Origin: Pseudolabrys sp.
Lineage (GTDB): Bacteria; Pseudomonadota; Alphaproteobacteria; Rhizobiales; Xanthobacteraceae
NCBI GenBank assembly: GCA_030684935.1
Contig: JAUXXH010000019.1
Coordinates: 39,301 to 103,300 of the forward strand
Direction of reading: 5' to 3'
Length of the DNA: 64,000 nt
Shown here: one piece after another, positions 43,367 to 53,336 of the stretch
Layout of the letters: every line of letters begins with the position of its first letter
Numbering within the stretch: position 1 is the stretch's first letter
Notes under the pieces: model-generated
The model's input: only the letters and a program-made list of their open reading frames with translations
Databases searched by the model: none
What the model was told of the DNA's origin: nothing
Made by a program: the position numbers and the translations under genes

Positions 43367-45712
43367 TCAGGCCTGCGCAGCAGCCCGCAACGCCGCCCAT
43401 ACCCGGTCCGACGTCGCCGGCATGTCGAGCGCGGCGCCCTTGGGCAGCGCATCGAGAATCGCATTGATCAGCGCCGGTGGCGCCGCCGTGGTGCCGGCCT
43501 CGCCGGTGCCCTTCACCCCCAGCGGATTGGTGCGGCATGCCACCGCCGCATGCTCAACCGCGATCGACGGCATGTGATGGGCGCGCGGCATGGCGTAATC
43601 CATGAACGAGCCCGAGACGAGCTGGCCGCCGGCCTCGTACACGGTGTTCTCGGTCAGCGCCTGGCCGAGCCCCTGCGCCACCCCGCCATGCACCTGGCCC
43701 TCGACAATGGTCTGGTCGAGCAGATTGCCGGTGTCGCTGACCGCGGTGTACTTGATGATCTCGACCGCGCCGGTATCGGCGTCGACCTCGACCTCGGCGA
43801 TATGGCAGCCGTTCGGGAATGACGGCGGTACCTTGATCTTGGCCGTGGTGTCGAGGCTTTCAGCAATCTCACCGCTGCGCGCCAACTCGGCGGCGCGATC
43901 GGCGACCTCGAACAGCGACACCGTGCGGCCGGTGCCGCGCACGCTGAACTGGCCGTCGCCGTAGTCGATGTCGGCCTCGCCGGCCTGCAGCAGCATGGCG
44001 GCAACGCGCTTGCCTTTCTCGATCACCTGGTCGGCGGTCTGCGCGATGGCGCCGCCGGTCATCATGGCCGAGCGCGAGGCGACCGCACCGAAGCCCGGCA
44101 CGTCGCGGTCGGAATCGCCCGACGACAGCGTTACCGCCGCGGCATCAATGCCGAGCCGGCGCGCCACCAGGCCGGGAAATACGGTCGGATGGCCCTGCCC
44201 GCTGCCGCCGGCGCCGACGCTGACCACGGCGCGGCCGCCGCCGGGAAACGTGATGCGCGCCGCCTCTTCCGGAAACGCGCCGGCGATCTCGAGATAGCAG
44301 CCGATGCCGATGCCGCGCAGTCTGCCGGATTTCTTGGCGGCCTTCTTGCGCGCGGCGAAGCCGTCATAGTCGGCAAGCGTCAGCGCGCGCTCGAAGGCGG
44401 CGGGGAAATCGCCGCTGTCGTAGGTGTTGCCGAAGGCGGTGGTGTAGGGAATTTTATCGGGCGCAATCAGATTGCGCCGGCGCAGCTCGGCGGCGTCGAT
44501 GCCGGTCTGGTCGGCGGCGGCATCGATCACGCGCTCCAGCAAATAGCTCGCCTCGGGACGCCCGGCGCCACGATAGGGTCCGGTCGGCAGCGTGTTGGTG
44601 AAGACGCAGCGCGTGTTCACCTGCGCCGCCGGAATGTCGTAGACGGTCGGCAGGCAGCCCGACACGTGCGTCGTGAATACGAAATGTGCGACGCCGGTGA
44701 AGTAGGCGCCGACATTGCCGATGCAGTCGACGCGCAGGCCGAGAAATTTGCCCCGCGCCGACAGCGCCAGTTCCGCCGTGAAGAAGCCGTCGCGGCCCTG
44801 ATTGTCGGTGAGGAAGGCTTCCGAGCGGGTCGACACCCAGTGCACCGGCTGCTTCAACTCGCGCGCCGCGTGCAGCATTGCGATGTATTCGGGATAGCAC
44901 CAGCCCTTCATGCCGAAGGCACCGCCGACATCCTCGGTGACGATGTGCAGGTCTTCCGGCTTGACGTTGAGGCTGCCGGCGACTTGCGCGCGCACGCTGG
45001 CGAAGCCTTGCGTCGGACAACGGAGGGTAAAGCGTCCGGTGGCGGCGTCGTGGCTGGCGGTGGCGACGCGCGGCTCCAGCGAAGCGACCACCAGCCGCTG
45101 GTTCATGAGTTCGACGCGCACGACGTGGGCGGCGTCCCTGAAGGCACGGTCGAGCGCCGCCTGGTTCTTGCCGTCGGGATCGGCCGGCGCGGTCCAGTCG
45201 AAGCCGACATTGCCCGCGGCCTCCGGCCAGAGCTGCGGCGCGCCGGGGGCGGCGGCGGCGCGGGCATCGGTCACCGGCGTCATTTCGCTATAAGCGACGA
45301 CGATCTTGTCGCCGGCGTCCTGGGCGGCGGCGGCGCTCTTCGCCACCACCATCGCCACCGGTTCGCCGACATGCATGACCTGTGTCCCGGCCAGCACCGG
45401 ACGGTGCGGCGAGAACGGCACCTTGCCGCCGCGGCCGGGGATCGGATGGGCGTGCGAGATCGAATGATAATGCGCGGCGTCGAGATCGGCGCCGGTCAAC
45501 ACCGCGACGACGCCCGGCGATGACTTCGCCGCCGCGGTGTCGATGCTTTCAATCCGGGCGTAAGCATGCGGCGAGCGCACGAAATAGGCGGCCAGCGCGC
45601 CGTCCGGCTTCACGTCGTCGCCGAAATGGCCGTGGCCGCGCAACAGCGGATCGTCCTCAACGCGGCCGCTGAAGGTCTGGGGCGCGGTGCGGGCGGCGGA
45701 AGAAGCGATCAT
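43367..45712 (-). CDS. Molybdopterin-binding large subunit, form II CoxL/xanthine dehydrogenase family
   Basis: A 781-residue molybdenum hydroxylase catalytic subunit. [14 protein letters not shown] is the cofactor-binding loop, [13 protein letters not shown] the active-site motif, and [16 protein letters not shown] carries the catalytic glutamate near the end. The YRGAGR motif marks form II (BMS-type) CoxL homologues, not the AYxCSFR motif of true aerobic CO dehydrogenase, so CO oxidation should not be assumed. The FAD (CoxM) and iron-sulfur (CoxS) subunits are not adjacent, so they must come from elsewhere. ATG 45712 ([14 protein letters not shown]) is chosen over an open frame running into the chemoreceptor promoter. 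Confidence 0.9.
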   Translation of the reverse strand: MIASSAARTAPQTFSGRVEDDPLLRGHGHFGDDVKPDGALAAYFVRSPHAYARIESIDTAAAKSSPGVVAVLTGADLDAAHYHSISHAHPIPGRGGKVPFSPHRPVLAGTQVMHVGEPVAMVVAKSAAAAQDAGDKIVVAYSEMTPVTDARAAAAPGAPQLWPEAAGNVGFDWTAPADPDGKNQAALDRAFRDAAHVVRVELMNQRLVVASLEPRVATASHDAATGRFTLRCPTQGFASVRAQVAGSLNVKPEDLHIVTEDVGGAFGMKGWCYPEYIAMLHAARELKQPVHWVSTRSEAFLTDNQGRDGFFTAELALSARGKFLGLRVDCIGNVGAYFTGVAHFVFTTHVSGCLPTVYDIPAAQVNTRCVFTNTLPTGPYRGAGRPEASYLLERVIDAAADQTGIDAAELRRRNLIAPDKIPYTTAFGNTYDSGDFPAAFERALTLADYDGFAARKKAAKKSGRLRGIGIGCYLEIAGAFPEEAARITFPGGGRAVVSVGAGGSGQGHPTVFPGLVARRLGIDAAAVTLSSGDSDRDVPGFGAVASRSAMMTGGAIAQTADQVIEKGKRVAAMLLQAGEADIDYGDGQFSVRGTGRTVSLFEVADRAAELARSGEIAESLDTTAKIKVPPSFPNGCHIAEVEVDADTGAVEIIKYTAVSDTGNLLDQTIVEGQVHGGVAQGLGQALTENTVYEAGGQLVSGSFMDYAMPRAHHMPSIAVEHAAVACRTNPLGVKGTGEAGTTAAPPALINAILDALPKGAALDMPATSDRVWAALRAAAQA

Positions 45713-45842
45713 GCAGGACACTCCGGTGAAAGGAACGGCGGCCGCCTGTGCGGCCCTTAAGCTTTGCTTAACCAACCAACCGCAAGCAATTAACCGCAAA
45801 ACAACCGGTTGGGGAATAGCGTTCGCGCAACCTGGACGCAAC

Positions 45843-47288
45843 ATGGCCTCAGCTTACTTTTCAGCCTCCACCGTGCGCCACCTGCGCTTGCTGGCGCGAA
45901 CCGGCGGTCTCTGCTTTGCCGCCAGCTTTGCCCTGCTCTACGCCGTTTTCCCGGGGACCACGGCGGGCGCCGCCCTCTACGCGGGACTGGCCGCTGTGCT
46001 GACGATGACGCTCGCGGCAGCGTGGCTGGCCCGGCGCATCCGGGCGCAGAACCGGCGCATGCGGATCGCACTCAACAACATGGCGGAAGGCCTGTGCATG
46101 TTCGATCGCCACGAACGGCTGGTCATCTGCAATCAGCGTTATCTGGAGCTATACAATCTGCCCGCCAGCCTTGGCGCGCCGGGCACCTCGCTGGCGCGCC
46201 TGCTCGAACGTCGCATCGCCCAGGGCAATTTTGCGCTCGATCCGGCTGCCTACCGCCGCACGCTGACGGCGGCCATGGCGCGCGGCGAAGTCCAGTTCGC
46301 CGAAGTCAAAACCGCCGAAGGCCGCGCCATTGCCGTCAGCAACCGGCCGTTGCCGGACGGCGGCTGGGTGGCGACGCACGAAGACATCACCGATCGGCGC
46401 AACGTCGACCGCGACCGCGCGGCCATGCGCGAGCAGCAGCAGCAGCGCGGCCGGATCGACCAGGCGATCGCCAGTTTCCGCCGGCGCATCGAGGATCACC
46501 TGCACGCCCTGAGCGAAGGCGCGCTCGCCATGCGCTCGACCGCCGCGATGCTGTTCGGCTTCTCTGGACAGACATCGGCCAGCGCGGCCGGCGCCGTCTC
46601 CGCCTCGAACGAAGCATCGGTCAATGTCGATACCGCGGCGACTGCCGCCGATGAGCTGAACGGCTCCATCGGCGAAATCGGCCGTCAACTGACGATGACC
46701 ACAAACGTCGTGCACGCCGCCGTCGCCGAAGCCCAGGACACCCACCGGCAGATCGCGGCGCTGGCGCAGGCCGCGCAAAAGATCGGCGACGTCATCAAAC
46801 TGATCCGCGCCATCGCCGGGCAGACCAACCTGCTGGCGCTCAACGCCACCATCGAGGCCGCCCGCGCCGGCGAGGCCGGCAAGGGTTTTGCGGTAGTGGC
46901 GTCGGAAGTGAAATCGCTGGCGGTGCAGACCGCGAAGGCCACCGAAGACATTTCTCGGCTGATCCTGGCGGTGCAGCAGGCTACCGGCGGTGCGGTGACG
47001 GCAATCGGCCGCATCGGCGGCCGCATGCAGGAGATCGACCGGTGCGCGACCGCGGTTTTAATCGCCGTCGAACAGCAGAATGCGGCCACCGGCGAAATCT
47101 CTCAGAATGTCGCCAGCGCCGCCGGCGGCGCCCGGCTGGTGGTATCGGTGCTCGACGACGTCTCCGGTGCCGCCACCGAGACCGCGGCATCGGCGGAAAC
47201 GATGCTGGCGGTCTCGCAGGCGGTGGAAACGGCCGCCGGCGAGCTGCGCCGCGAAGTCGAAGGCTTTCTGGCCCGGGTTGCCGCCTGA
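45843..47288 (+). CDS. PAS-domain methyl-accepting chemotaxis protein
   Basis: A 481-residue receptor. Two transmembrane helices (about 20-65) form a hairpin with almost no periplasmic loop. A PAS domain follows ([20 protein letters not shown] to THEDITDRR), then a signalling domain with the tip [20 protein letters not shown]. It therefore senses an internal signal such as redox state or a cytoplasmic metabolite. It lacks a HAMP domain. It is divergent from the molybdoenzyme gene, with 130 bp between them. Confidence 0.9.
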   Translation: MASAYFSASTVRHLRLLARTGGLCFAASFALLYAVFPGTTAGAALYAGLAAVLTMTLAAAWLARRIRAQNRRMRIALNNMAEGLCMFDRHERLVICNQRYLELYNLPASLGAPGTSLARLLERRIAQGNFALDPAAYRRTLTAAMARGEVQFAEVKTAEGRAIAVSNRPLPDGGWVATHEDITDRRNVDRDRAAMREQQQQRGRIDQAIASFRRRIEDHLHALSEGALAMRSTAAMLFGFSGQTSASAAGAVSASNEASVNVDTAATAADELNGSIGEIGRQLTMTTNVVHAAVAEAQDTHRQIAALAQAAQKIGDVIKLIRAIAGQTNLLALNATIEAARAGEAGKGFAVVASEVKSLAVQTAKATEDISRLILAVQQATGGAVTAIGRIGGRMQEIDRCATAVLIAVEQQNAATGEISQNVASAAGGARLVVSVLDDVSGAATETAASAETMLAVSQAVETAAGELRREVEGFLARVAA

Positions 47289-47450
47289 GCGGGCGGTTTC
47301 GCCCCCTCAAAATTGACAATAGTCATTGAAACATCGGCCTCGATGCGGCACGTAGTCCGCGATAATCGCCGCTGCAACCGGCGATGTGCTGCAACAATTT
47401 GCGGCCTGAGATAGTTTGCTTTCGACAATGATTTGAGAGCGGAGACGGGT

Positions 47451-48569
47451 ATGCGGTTGGGTTACTTCACGATGCCGGTCCACCCCCTTGGCAGGGAGTG
47501 GGCGCAGACCTTGCAGGAAGACCGTGAGGCGATCATCCTGGCCGACCAGCTCGGCTTCCATGACGCCTTTGTCGGCGAGCATCTGACCGATGCCTGCGAA
47601 CAAGTCACCAACAGCATGCTGTTCCTGGCCACGCTGATCCACGCCACCAAGACCATCAAGCTGGCCAGCGGCACAACCAACCTGTCGCAGATCCACCCGG
47701 TCGTGATCGCCGCCAACTCGGCGATGTTCGATCACATGGCGCGCGGCCGCTTCATCATGGGCATCAGCCCGGGCGCGCTGACTTCGGACGCCGAGGCGCT
47801 CGGCCTGCTCGACGAAGACCGCAACAAGATTTTCGCCGAGGCGATCGACGTGATCCTGGCGATCTGGGAGCGCGAACCGCCCTACAACATCGACTTCGCC
47901 GACAATCGCTTCAAGGTGGCGATCAACCGCGCCGCGGCGCTGCATCTCGGCGTCGGCATCATGCCGAAGCCGTACCAGAAACCGCGCCCGGAAATCGTCG
48001 GCACCGTGGTGGCGCCGTTCTCGCCGGGCGTGGTGCTGATGGGCAAGCGCGACTTCCATCCGCTGTCGGCGAACTTCCTGCTCCCCAACCACCTCAAGTC
48101 GCACTGGACCAATTACGCCAAGGGCAAGGCCGAAGTCGGACAGACGGCCAACGTCGCCGACTGGCGTGTGGCGCGCACGATTTTCGTCGCCGACGACGAC
48201 AAGACCGCGTTGTCCTACGGCCGCGAGGACTCCAAAAGCCCGTACCGGTTCTACTTCGAGCAGATGGGCGCCAAGATGCGCCGCGGCGGCCGCATCTACG
48301 TGTTCAAGAGCCACAAGGAACAGCCGGACGACGAGATTACCCACGACTACATCATGGACCACTGCGTGATCCACGGCACCGTCAACAAGGTGGTCGACGA
48401 GATTCTGAAGCTGCGCGAGCAGACCGGCGATTTCGGCGAACTGGTCTACGCCGGCATGGACCAGGTCGATCCGAAGCTGGCCCGGCGCTCGATGCAACTG
48501 CTGGCCGAACAGGTGATGCCGCGTGTCAACGAAGCGATCGGCACGCCGAAAGCCAGCGCCGCCGAATAG
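47451..48569 (+). CDS. LLM-class flavin-dependent oxidoreductase
   Basis: A 372-residue luciferase-like monooxygenase. It begins MRLGYFTMPVHPLGREWAQT, with DQLGFHDAFVGEHLTDACE and SGTTNLSQIHPVVIAANSAM, and MARGRFIMGISPGAL typical of FMN-dependent bacterial members. The reaction is unknown: limonene-, alkane- or sulfonate-type monooxygenases share these motifs. ATG 47451 is preceded by GGAGA. It ends at a strong bidirectional terminator. Confidence 0.9.
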   Translation: MRLGYFTMPVHPLGREWAQTLQEDREAIILADQLGFHDAFVGEHLTDACEQVTNSMLFLATLIHATKTIKLASGTTNLSQIHPVVIAANSAMFDHMARGRFIMGISPGALTSDAEALGLLDEDRNKIFAEAIDVILAIWEREPPYNIDFADNRFKVAINRAAALHLGVGIMPKPYQKPRPEIVGTVVAPFSPGVVLMGKRDFHPLSANFLLPNHLKSHWTNYAKGKAEVGQTANVADWRVARTIFVADDDKTALSYGREDSKSPYRFYFEQMGAKMRRGGRIYVFKSHKEQPDDEITHDYIMDHCVIHGTVNKVVDEILKLREQTGDFGELVYAGMDQVDPKLARRSMQLLAEQVMPRVNEAIGTPKASAAE

Positions 48570-48582
48570 GCTGCCGATACGA

Positions 48583-48626
48583 AACAGGCGCCCGCCGCGA
48601 CAGCGGGGGGCGCCTGTTTGTGTTTT
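48583..48626. terminator. Rho-independent terminator between convergent genes
   Basis: ACAGGCGCCC pairs with GGGCGCCTGT across a GC-rich loop, followed on the plus strand by TTGTGTTTT. It separates the LLM oxidoreductase and L,D-transpeptidase genes, which converge here. Confidence 0.85.
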
Positions 48627-48638
48627 GATCGGGCTATT

Positions 48639-49757
48639 TCAGCGTATCGGCGGCGGCAGCGCGCTGCTGGAGATCGGCGGCAGGCCGCCGGCCGGCGGCG
48701 GCGCAGCGATGCTGATCGGCTCACCGACCGTCTGCATCGGAACCCCGGCGTTCGCCCCGGTGCGCGGCGGCGGCGCCATCGGATTGGCCGGCTCCGGCGG
48801 AAGGCCCGTGCTGGCGACCGTCTCCGGCGGCTTGCCGGGCAGCACCACAACGCGGCTGCCGTTTTGCACGCGGCTGTAGAGATCCTCGATATCCTCGTTG
48901 AGAAGGCGGATGCAGCCCGACGAGACATAGGAGCCGATGGTGGACGGCTGGTTGGTGCCGTGAATGCGGTACAGCGTCTTGCCCAGATAGAGCGCGCGCG
49001 CGCCCATCGGATTGCCCGGGCCGCCGGCCATCATGCGCGGCAGATAAGGCTGGCGCTCGATCATCTCGGCCGGCGGGTGCCAATCCGGCCACTCCCGCAT
49101 GCGGGAAATGCGCTCGGTGCCGGCCCAGGTGAAGCCTTCGCGGCCGACGCCGATGCCATAGCGCATCGCCTTGCCGCCGCCGAGCACCAGATAGAGATAG
49201 GTGTTGGCGGTGTCGACGATGATGGTACCGGCCGGCTCCTTGGTCGAATAGTCGACTAACTGCTTTTTCAGGTGCTCCGGCAGTTCCTTCGGCTGGCCCT
49301 GCTCGGGCTGATCTTCCGGCGGCAGTGTCATCACCGTCTGCGGCGGCAGCGGCTGGCCGCCCTGCTGTTGCGAATAAGCCGGCGCGCCACCGACCACGCC
49401 CGGCGGCCGGACGGCGTTCGGATCGGGCTGGGCCATCGGGTGGCCCGGCGGCGGCCCATAGTATTGCGGGTTGCCATAATTCTGGCCCTGCGGGGCGGCC
49501 AGGCCGGGCGGCGGCAATGGCTGCTGCTCCTGCGGCTGGGCCTGCGCCTGCGGCGAAAACAGGCGGCTCAACGGGTCACGGCGAGGCCGCTCGACCCGGA
49601 GGTCCTCTTCCTCGGCCAGAATGGCGGCCGACGACGGCGCCGACCGGTAATAGCCCGGCGGCGGCGACGATTGCGCCTGCGCGGACACGAGCGGGAGAGC
49701 CACCGCAACCGGCAGCGTCAGCAGTAATGGGCCGAAACGTCGAATCATCATTTTCAC
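48639..49757 (-). CDS. L,D-transpeptidase (YkuD domain) with proline/glutamine-rich linker
   Basis: A 372-residue periplasmic enzyme that makes 3-3 peptidoglycan cross-links or attaches proteins. A signal peptide is followed by about 130 residues rich in proline and glutamine. The YkuD domain has the catalytic set IHGTNQPSTIG and SSGCIRLLNEDIEDLY, with the histidine, serine, cysteine and arginine present. A proline-rich tail follows. This linker-domain-tail layout is common in Bradyrhizobium. In-frame ATGs at codons 3 and 4 make the exact start uncertain. Confidence 0.93.
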   Translation of the reverse strand: MKMMIRRFGPLLLTLPVAVALPLVSAQAQSSPPPGYYRSAPSSAAILAEEEDLRVERPRRDPLSRLFSPQAQAQPQEQQPLPPPGLAAPQGQNYGNPQYYGPPPGHPMAQPDPNAVRPPGVVGGAPAYSQQQGGQPLPPQTVMTLPPEDQPEQGQPKELPEHLKKQLVDYSTKEPAGTIIVDTANTYLYLVLGGGKAMRYGIGVGREGFTWAGTERISRMREWPDWHPPAEMIERQPYLPRMMAGGPGNPMGARALYLGKTLYRIHGTNQPSTIGSYVSSGCIRLLNEDIEDLYSRVQNGSRVVVLPGKPPETVASTGLPPEPANPMAPPPRTGANAGVPMQTVGEPISIAAPPPAGGLPPISSSALPPPIR

Positions 49758-49889
49758 CTGTACCAGTGAGGCGACAGGAGCGCCCCCAAAGCTTGCCTTG
49801 ATTGCCTACGGATGAAGGCACATTCAAGACCAGAATAGGGTCATCGCGTTAACGTGATTCTTCCGGGCTCCCCCGAATGTCCGGCTTTT

Positions 49890-50273
49890 TTACTTTTTCT
49901 GCGCTTCCGACGCCAGCACCTGCTTGGCAATGCGATGGCAATCGACCGCGGCCGGGAAGCCACAGTAGACGGCAATCTGCCGCAGGATCGCCGACAGTTC
50001 CTCGGGAGTCAGGCCGTTGCGCAGGGCACCGCGGAAATGCGCCTCGAACTCGTGCATGCGGCCGAGGCAGGCGATCATGCCGAGGTTGAGGATGCTGCGG
50101 TCCCGCGGCTTCAGCGCCTCGTCGCCCCACACCGCCCCCCAGCAATAGGTGGTCAGCAGTTCCTGGAACTGCTTGTTGAAGTCGTCGGTATTGGCCACCG
50201 CCCGGTCGACATATTCGTCGCCCAGAACCTTGCGGCGCATCTGCATGCCCTTGTCGTAAAGTGCCTTGTCCAT
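49890..50273 (-). CDS. Carboxymuconolactone decarboxylase family protein (PcaC-like)
   Basis: A 127-residue AhpD/CMD-fold protein. It begins MDKALYDKGMQMRRKVLGDEYVDRA, as in 4-carboxymuconolactone decarboxylases, then LLTTYCWGAVW and MHEFEAHFRGALRNGLTPEEL. There is no CxxC pair, so it is not an AhpD peroxidase partner. It probably decarboxylates a lactone intermediate of aromatic breakdown; the divergent FAD monooxygenase fits such a role. GGGAGTGG lies upstream of ATG 50273; the frame upstream of that is not family-like. Confidence 0.87.
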   Translation of the reverse strand: MDKALYDKGMQMRRKVLGDEYVDRAVANTDDFNKQFQELLTTYCWGAVWGDEALKPRDRSILNLGMIACLGRMHEFEAHFRGALRNGLTPEELSAILRQIAVYCGFPAAVDCHRIAKQVLASEAQKK

Positions 50274-50376
50274 GGTGCTTCCACTCCCTGTCCGGCTTTG
50301 GAATTCGGCCGATAGACCGATGTTGACAGGAAAATGCCGATCCCGTCCATTCACCCCCTGAACGGGGAAAGCGCCC

Positions 50377-51618
50377 ATGAAAAGCGCCGAGGAAAGCGCC
50401 TTGAACATCGCCATTGTCGGCGGCGGAATCTGCGGCCTGTCGCTGGCGCTCAACCTGCACCGCCACGGCATCGGCTGCCGCATCTATGAGCGCGCGCCGG
50501 CGATCAAGGCGCTCGGCGTCGGCATTACGCTATTGCCGCATGCGATGCGCGAATTCTCGGCGCTCGGCCTCGGCGAGCAGTTGCTCGCGGCCGGCATCGA
50601 GAACCGCGAGAGCTGCTTCTTCAACCGGTTCGGCCAGTTGATCTACAAGGAGCCGCGCGGAAAATTCGCCGGCTATCAGTATCCGGAAGTCGGCATCCAT
50701 CGCGGTACGCTGCACGTCATTCTGTATGAGGCGGTGAAGGCGCGCCTCGGCGGCGATGCGGTGGTGACCGGGTGCGACGCGACCGCGGTCGAGCAGGACG
50801 ACACTGGCGCCACGCTGCATTTCAACGGGCGCGACAGCGTGCGCGCCGACGCGGTGATCGCCTGCGACGGCATCAATTCGGCGCTGCGCAAGCAATTCTA
50901 TCCGGACGACAAGGTCGCGTTCTCCGGCATCAACACATGGCGCGGCATCACGCGGCGCAAGCCGATTCTCGGCGGCCGCACTTATATGCGGGTCGGCTCG
51001 ATCAACACCGGCAAGATCGTGATCTATCCGATCGTCGACAACATCGACGACAACGGCAATCAATTGATCAACTGGATGGCCGAGATCCGGCGCGACACCA
51101 CGATTCAGAACGACTGGAACAAGCCCGGCAAGATCGAGGACTTTTTCTCGATTTATGAAAACTGGCGGTTCGACTGGCTGGACGTGGCGCAGATGATCCG
51201 CGACGCCGACCAGATCCTGGAATACCCGATGGTCGACAAGGACCCGGTCGCTCAATGGACCTTCAGCCGCGTCACGCTGGCCGGCGACGCCGCCCATCCG
51301 ATGTATCCGCGCGGCTCCAACGGCGCGGCGCAGGCGGCGATCGACGCCCGGACGCTGGCCGACCTGCTCAAGACCAGCGCCGATCCGCGCGACGCGCTGG
51401 CCGCCTATGAGGCGGCGCGCAGCGGCCCGGCGGCGCAGGTGGTCCGGACCAACCGCGAGCAGCCGCCGGATTTCATCAACATCAAGGTCGAGGAACTGGT
51501 CGGCGACAGGCCGTTCGACAATCTCGACAATTATATTACCCAGGACGAATTGCGGGCGCTGTCGGAGAACTACAAGCGGGTTGCGGGCTTTGCCCTGAGC
51601 GATGTGGCGCGCCGATAG
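50377..51618 (+). CDS. FAD-dependent aromatic monooxygenase (PHBH family)
   Basis: A 413-residue flavoprotein hydroxylase. The N-terminal ADP-binding motif is IAIVGGGICGLSLAL, the DG motif is VIACDGINSALR, and the GD motif is VTLAGDAAHPMYPRGSNGAAQA. These mark single-component aromatic hydroxylases that use NAD(P)H and oxygen. The substrate is unknown. It is divergent from the carboxymuconolactone decarboxylase-like gene, 103 bp apart, suggesting a small aromatic catabolic unit under shared control. Confidence 0.92.
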   Translation: MKSAEESALNIAIVGGGICGLSLALNLHRHGIGCRIYERAPAIKALGVGITLLPHAMREFSALGLGEQLLAAGIENRESCFFNRFGQLIYKEPRGKFAGYQYPEVGIHRGTLHVILYEAVKARLGGDAVVTGCDATAVEQDDTGATLHFNGRDSVRADAVIACDGINSALRKQFYPDDKVAFSGINTWRGITRRKPILGGRTYMRVGSINTGKIVIYPIVDNIDDNGNQLINWMAEIRRDTTIQNDWNKPGKIEDFFSIYENWRFDWLDVAQMIRDADQILEYPMVDKDPVAQWTFSRVTLAGDAAHPMYPRGSNGAAQAAIDARTLADLLKTSADPRDALAAYEAARSGPAAQVVRTNREQPPDFINIKVEELVGDRPFDNLDNYITQDELRALSENYKRVAGFALSDVARR

Positions 51619-51715
51619 CGCCGGCCAGCACCGCGGAGCCTGGCAAACGATGCAAAAAAGACACACTGTTCGGCAACACGTGCGGCTCGGCGCCGCCGCG
51701 ATCCCCGCCGGCGCG

Positions 51716-51727
51716 GTTAATATTAAC
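51716..51727. promoter_or_regulatory. Perfect palindrome GTTAATATTAAC upstream of the ECF sigma gene
   Basis: A 12-bp perfect palindrome in an AT-rich island (about 51715-51780) within the 257-bp gap before the ECF sigma gene. No sigma-70 or ECF consensus could be fixed with confidence. It may be a regulator site. Confidence 0.35.
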
Positions 51728-51875
51728 AAAATCAATACGTTATTCTTTGTGCCGGATTACATAAAAGTTTTCCCCGCTGGACCGCAGGGCACAGGATTCA
51801 ATCTGTCTATCCGTTCATTACACAAGGCGATGTCTAGAATGTGCGGGTTTTCTCGATGGCGGCTGCCGTTAAGCG

Positions 51876-52415
51876 ATGGATGACAGCGACGAAGCGCTCA
51901 TGGCCCGAGTCGCGCGCGGCGACGAACGGGCGTTTCACCAGCTTTCGCAGCGCCATCTGCCGGCGATGCTCGGGCTTGCCCGGCGCGTTCTCGGCAACGC
52001 CGCCGACGCCGAAGATGCGGTCCAGGAAGCCATGTTGCGGGTCTGGACCCATGCGCCGCGCTGGCAGCCCTTGGCGGCATTCCGCACCTGGCTTACGCGG
52101 ATCGTGGTCAACCTCTGCCTCGACCGCAAACGGCGAGCGCCGTGGGTCGATCTGGAGCAGGCCGGCGAACTCGCCGACCCGGCGCCGAACGCGACCGAGC
52201 ATGCCGAGACGACCGAGCGCGAGCGGCTGGTCGCCGCCGCGATCGCAGAACTGCCCGACCGCCAGCGCGCGGCTATTGTCCTCACCTATACAGAGGGCAT
52301 GAGCAATGCGCAGGTGGCCGAGGCACTCGATACTTCGGTATCCGCGCTGGAGACCCTGCTGATACGCGGCAAACAGAATTTACGCCGCGCGCTGAAGAAC
52401 GTGATTGAGGATTGA
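51876..52415 (+). CDS. ECF (group 4) RNA polymerase sigma factor
   Basis: A 179-residue sigma factor. Region 2 has NAADAEDAVQEAMLRVWTHA and FRTWLTRIVVNLCLDRKRR. Region 4 has LPDRQRAAIVLTYTEGMSNAQVAEALDTSVSALETLLIRGK. It is followed directly by a gene for a one-TM protein and a periplasmic sensor-like protein. Such sets control extracytoplasmic stress responses, so it is expected to be held inactive by the next product and to drive the efflux genes downstream. The ATG at 51876 lacks a strong ribosome-binding site. Confidence 0.94.
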   Translation: MDDSDEALMARVARGDERAFHQLSQRHLPAMLGLARRVLGNAADAEDAVQEAMLRVWTHAPRWQPLAAFRTWLTRIVVNLCLDRKRRAPWVDLEQAGELADPAPNATEHAETTERERLVAAAIAELPDRQRAAIVLTYTEGMSNAQVAEALDTSVSALETLLIRGKQNLRRALKNVIED

Positions 52416-52420
52416 GCGAC

Positions 52421-52783
52421 ATGAACCAGAACAACACAAATAGAACCAAAATGAACGACCAACAGTTCGACGACATCATCCGGGCGGCGCTGAAGCGCAA
52501 CGCTGGCGCGGCGCAGACCGATGACGCCGCGGTGGCGCGGGTGCTGACGCGGCTGGCCCGGCCGCTGCCGCCGCAAAAACGCGCCTGGTGGCGCCTGCCC
52601 GCGGAACTGCTCGACTGGCAGTTCGCGCCGGCCTGGCCGCGCATGGCCGCTTTGGCCGGGTGCGCCGTGCTCGGCTTCACCATCGGCCTGGCCGGACTTG
52701 ACCGCACCTTCGACCGCGCCGATGCGGCGCCGCCGTCGCTGTCATTGTTCGACGATTCCGATGGGTTCGGAGCCGGTCTGTGA
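52421..52783 (+). CDS. Putative anti-sigma factor, single-TM protein
   Basis: About 120 residues: a cytoplasmic N-terminal part with helix MNDQQFDDIIRAALKRNAG, one transmembrane helix (MAALAGCAVLGFTIGLAGL) and a short periplasmic tail. No zinc-binding HxxxCxxC motif is present, unlike many anti-sigma factors. The layout resembles small membrane anti-sigma proteins such as CnrY. It begins at the end of the sigma gene and overlaps the next gene in GTGA. A TTG at 52412 overlapping the sigma stop, or the ATG at 52451, are alternative starts. Confidence 0.6.
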   Translation: MNQNNTNRTKMNDQQFDDIIRAALKRNAGAAQTDDAAVARVLTRLARPLPPQKRAWWRLPAELLDWQFAPAWPRMAALAGCAVLGFTIGLAGLDRTFDRADAAPPSLSLFDDSDGFGAGL

Positions 52784-53262
52784 GTGTCGCCCAGGCCGCA
52801 CCGAATGCGTCGCGCGGCGGTTCTTCGCGCTGGCTTTTGCTCGGCTCGCTGGCGCTCAATCTGTTCTTTATCGGCATCGCCATTTCCGCCCTGATCCGCA
52901 CGCCGCCGCCGTCGTCCTGGGACCGCAACGTGTTCGTGCGCTTCGAACGCATGGCCGCGACCTTGCCGCCGCCCGATGCCGAAGTGTTGATGAGCCAGAT
53001 CACCGCCGATCGCCCGGCCATCGAGGCGGCGCAGACGAACTACCGCGCCGCGCAGCAGACCTTCCGCGATGCGCTGCGCGCCGAACCGTTCGACGCCGAA
53101 GCGTTGCGCAGCGCCATGGCGCAGTCGCGGGCGGCGCGGCAAACCTATGACGAGTCAATCCAAAACGCGATTGCGGTGACGGCCGCGAAGATGTCCAGCG
53201 CCGGACGTCAGGGCGTCGCGGACTGGCCGCCACGACGAAGATCGACGAGCAATCAGAGATAA
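52780..53262 (+). CDS. Periplasmic heavy-metal sensor-like protein (CnrX/ZraP-like)
   Basis: A 160-residue protein with a GTG start overlapping the previous stop. One N-terminal membrane anchor (WLLLGSLALNLFFIGIAISAL) is followed by a periplasmic helical hairpin with FVRFERMAATLPPPDAEVLM and QTNYRAAQQTFRDALRAEPFDAEALRSAM. This is the pattern of the periplasmic heavy-metal sensor family, which includes CnrX and ZraP/CpxP-like proteins. No methionine/histidine cluster marks a nickel or cobalt site clearly, so the signal is not known. Together with the two genes before it, it forms a likely signal-anti-sigma-sigma chain. Confidence 0.72.
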   Translation: MSVAQAAPNASRGGSSRWLLLGSLALNLFFIGIAISALIRTPPPSSWDRNVFVRFERMAATLPPPDAEVLMSQITADRPAIEAAQTNYRAAQQTFRDALRAEPFDAEALRSAMAQSRAARQTYDESIQNAIAVTAAKMSSAGRQGVADWPPRRRSTSNQR

Positions 53263-53336
53263 TATCCGGTAAAGAGCGTGCGGGGCCGGTGCGTTGTTTG
53301 GAAAGTGATCGTCGTATGCGTCGCGGTATCAAAGTA

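Noticed and set aside
43367..45712. A true aerobic CO dehydrogenase large subunit.
   Set aside because: The active-site motif is YRGAGR, not AYxCSFR, and no coxM/coxS genes are adjacent.
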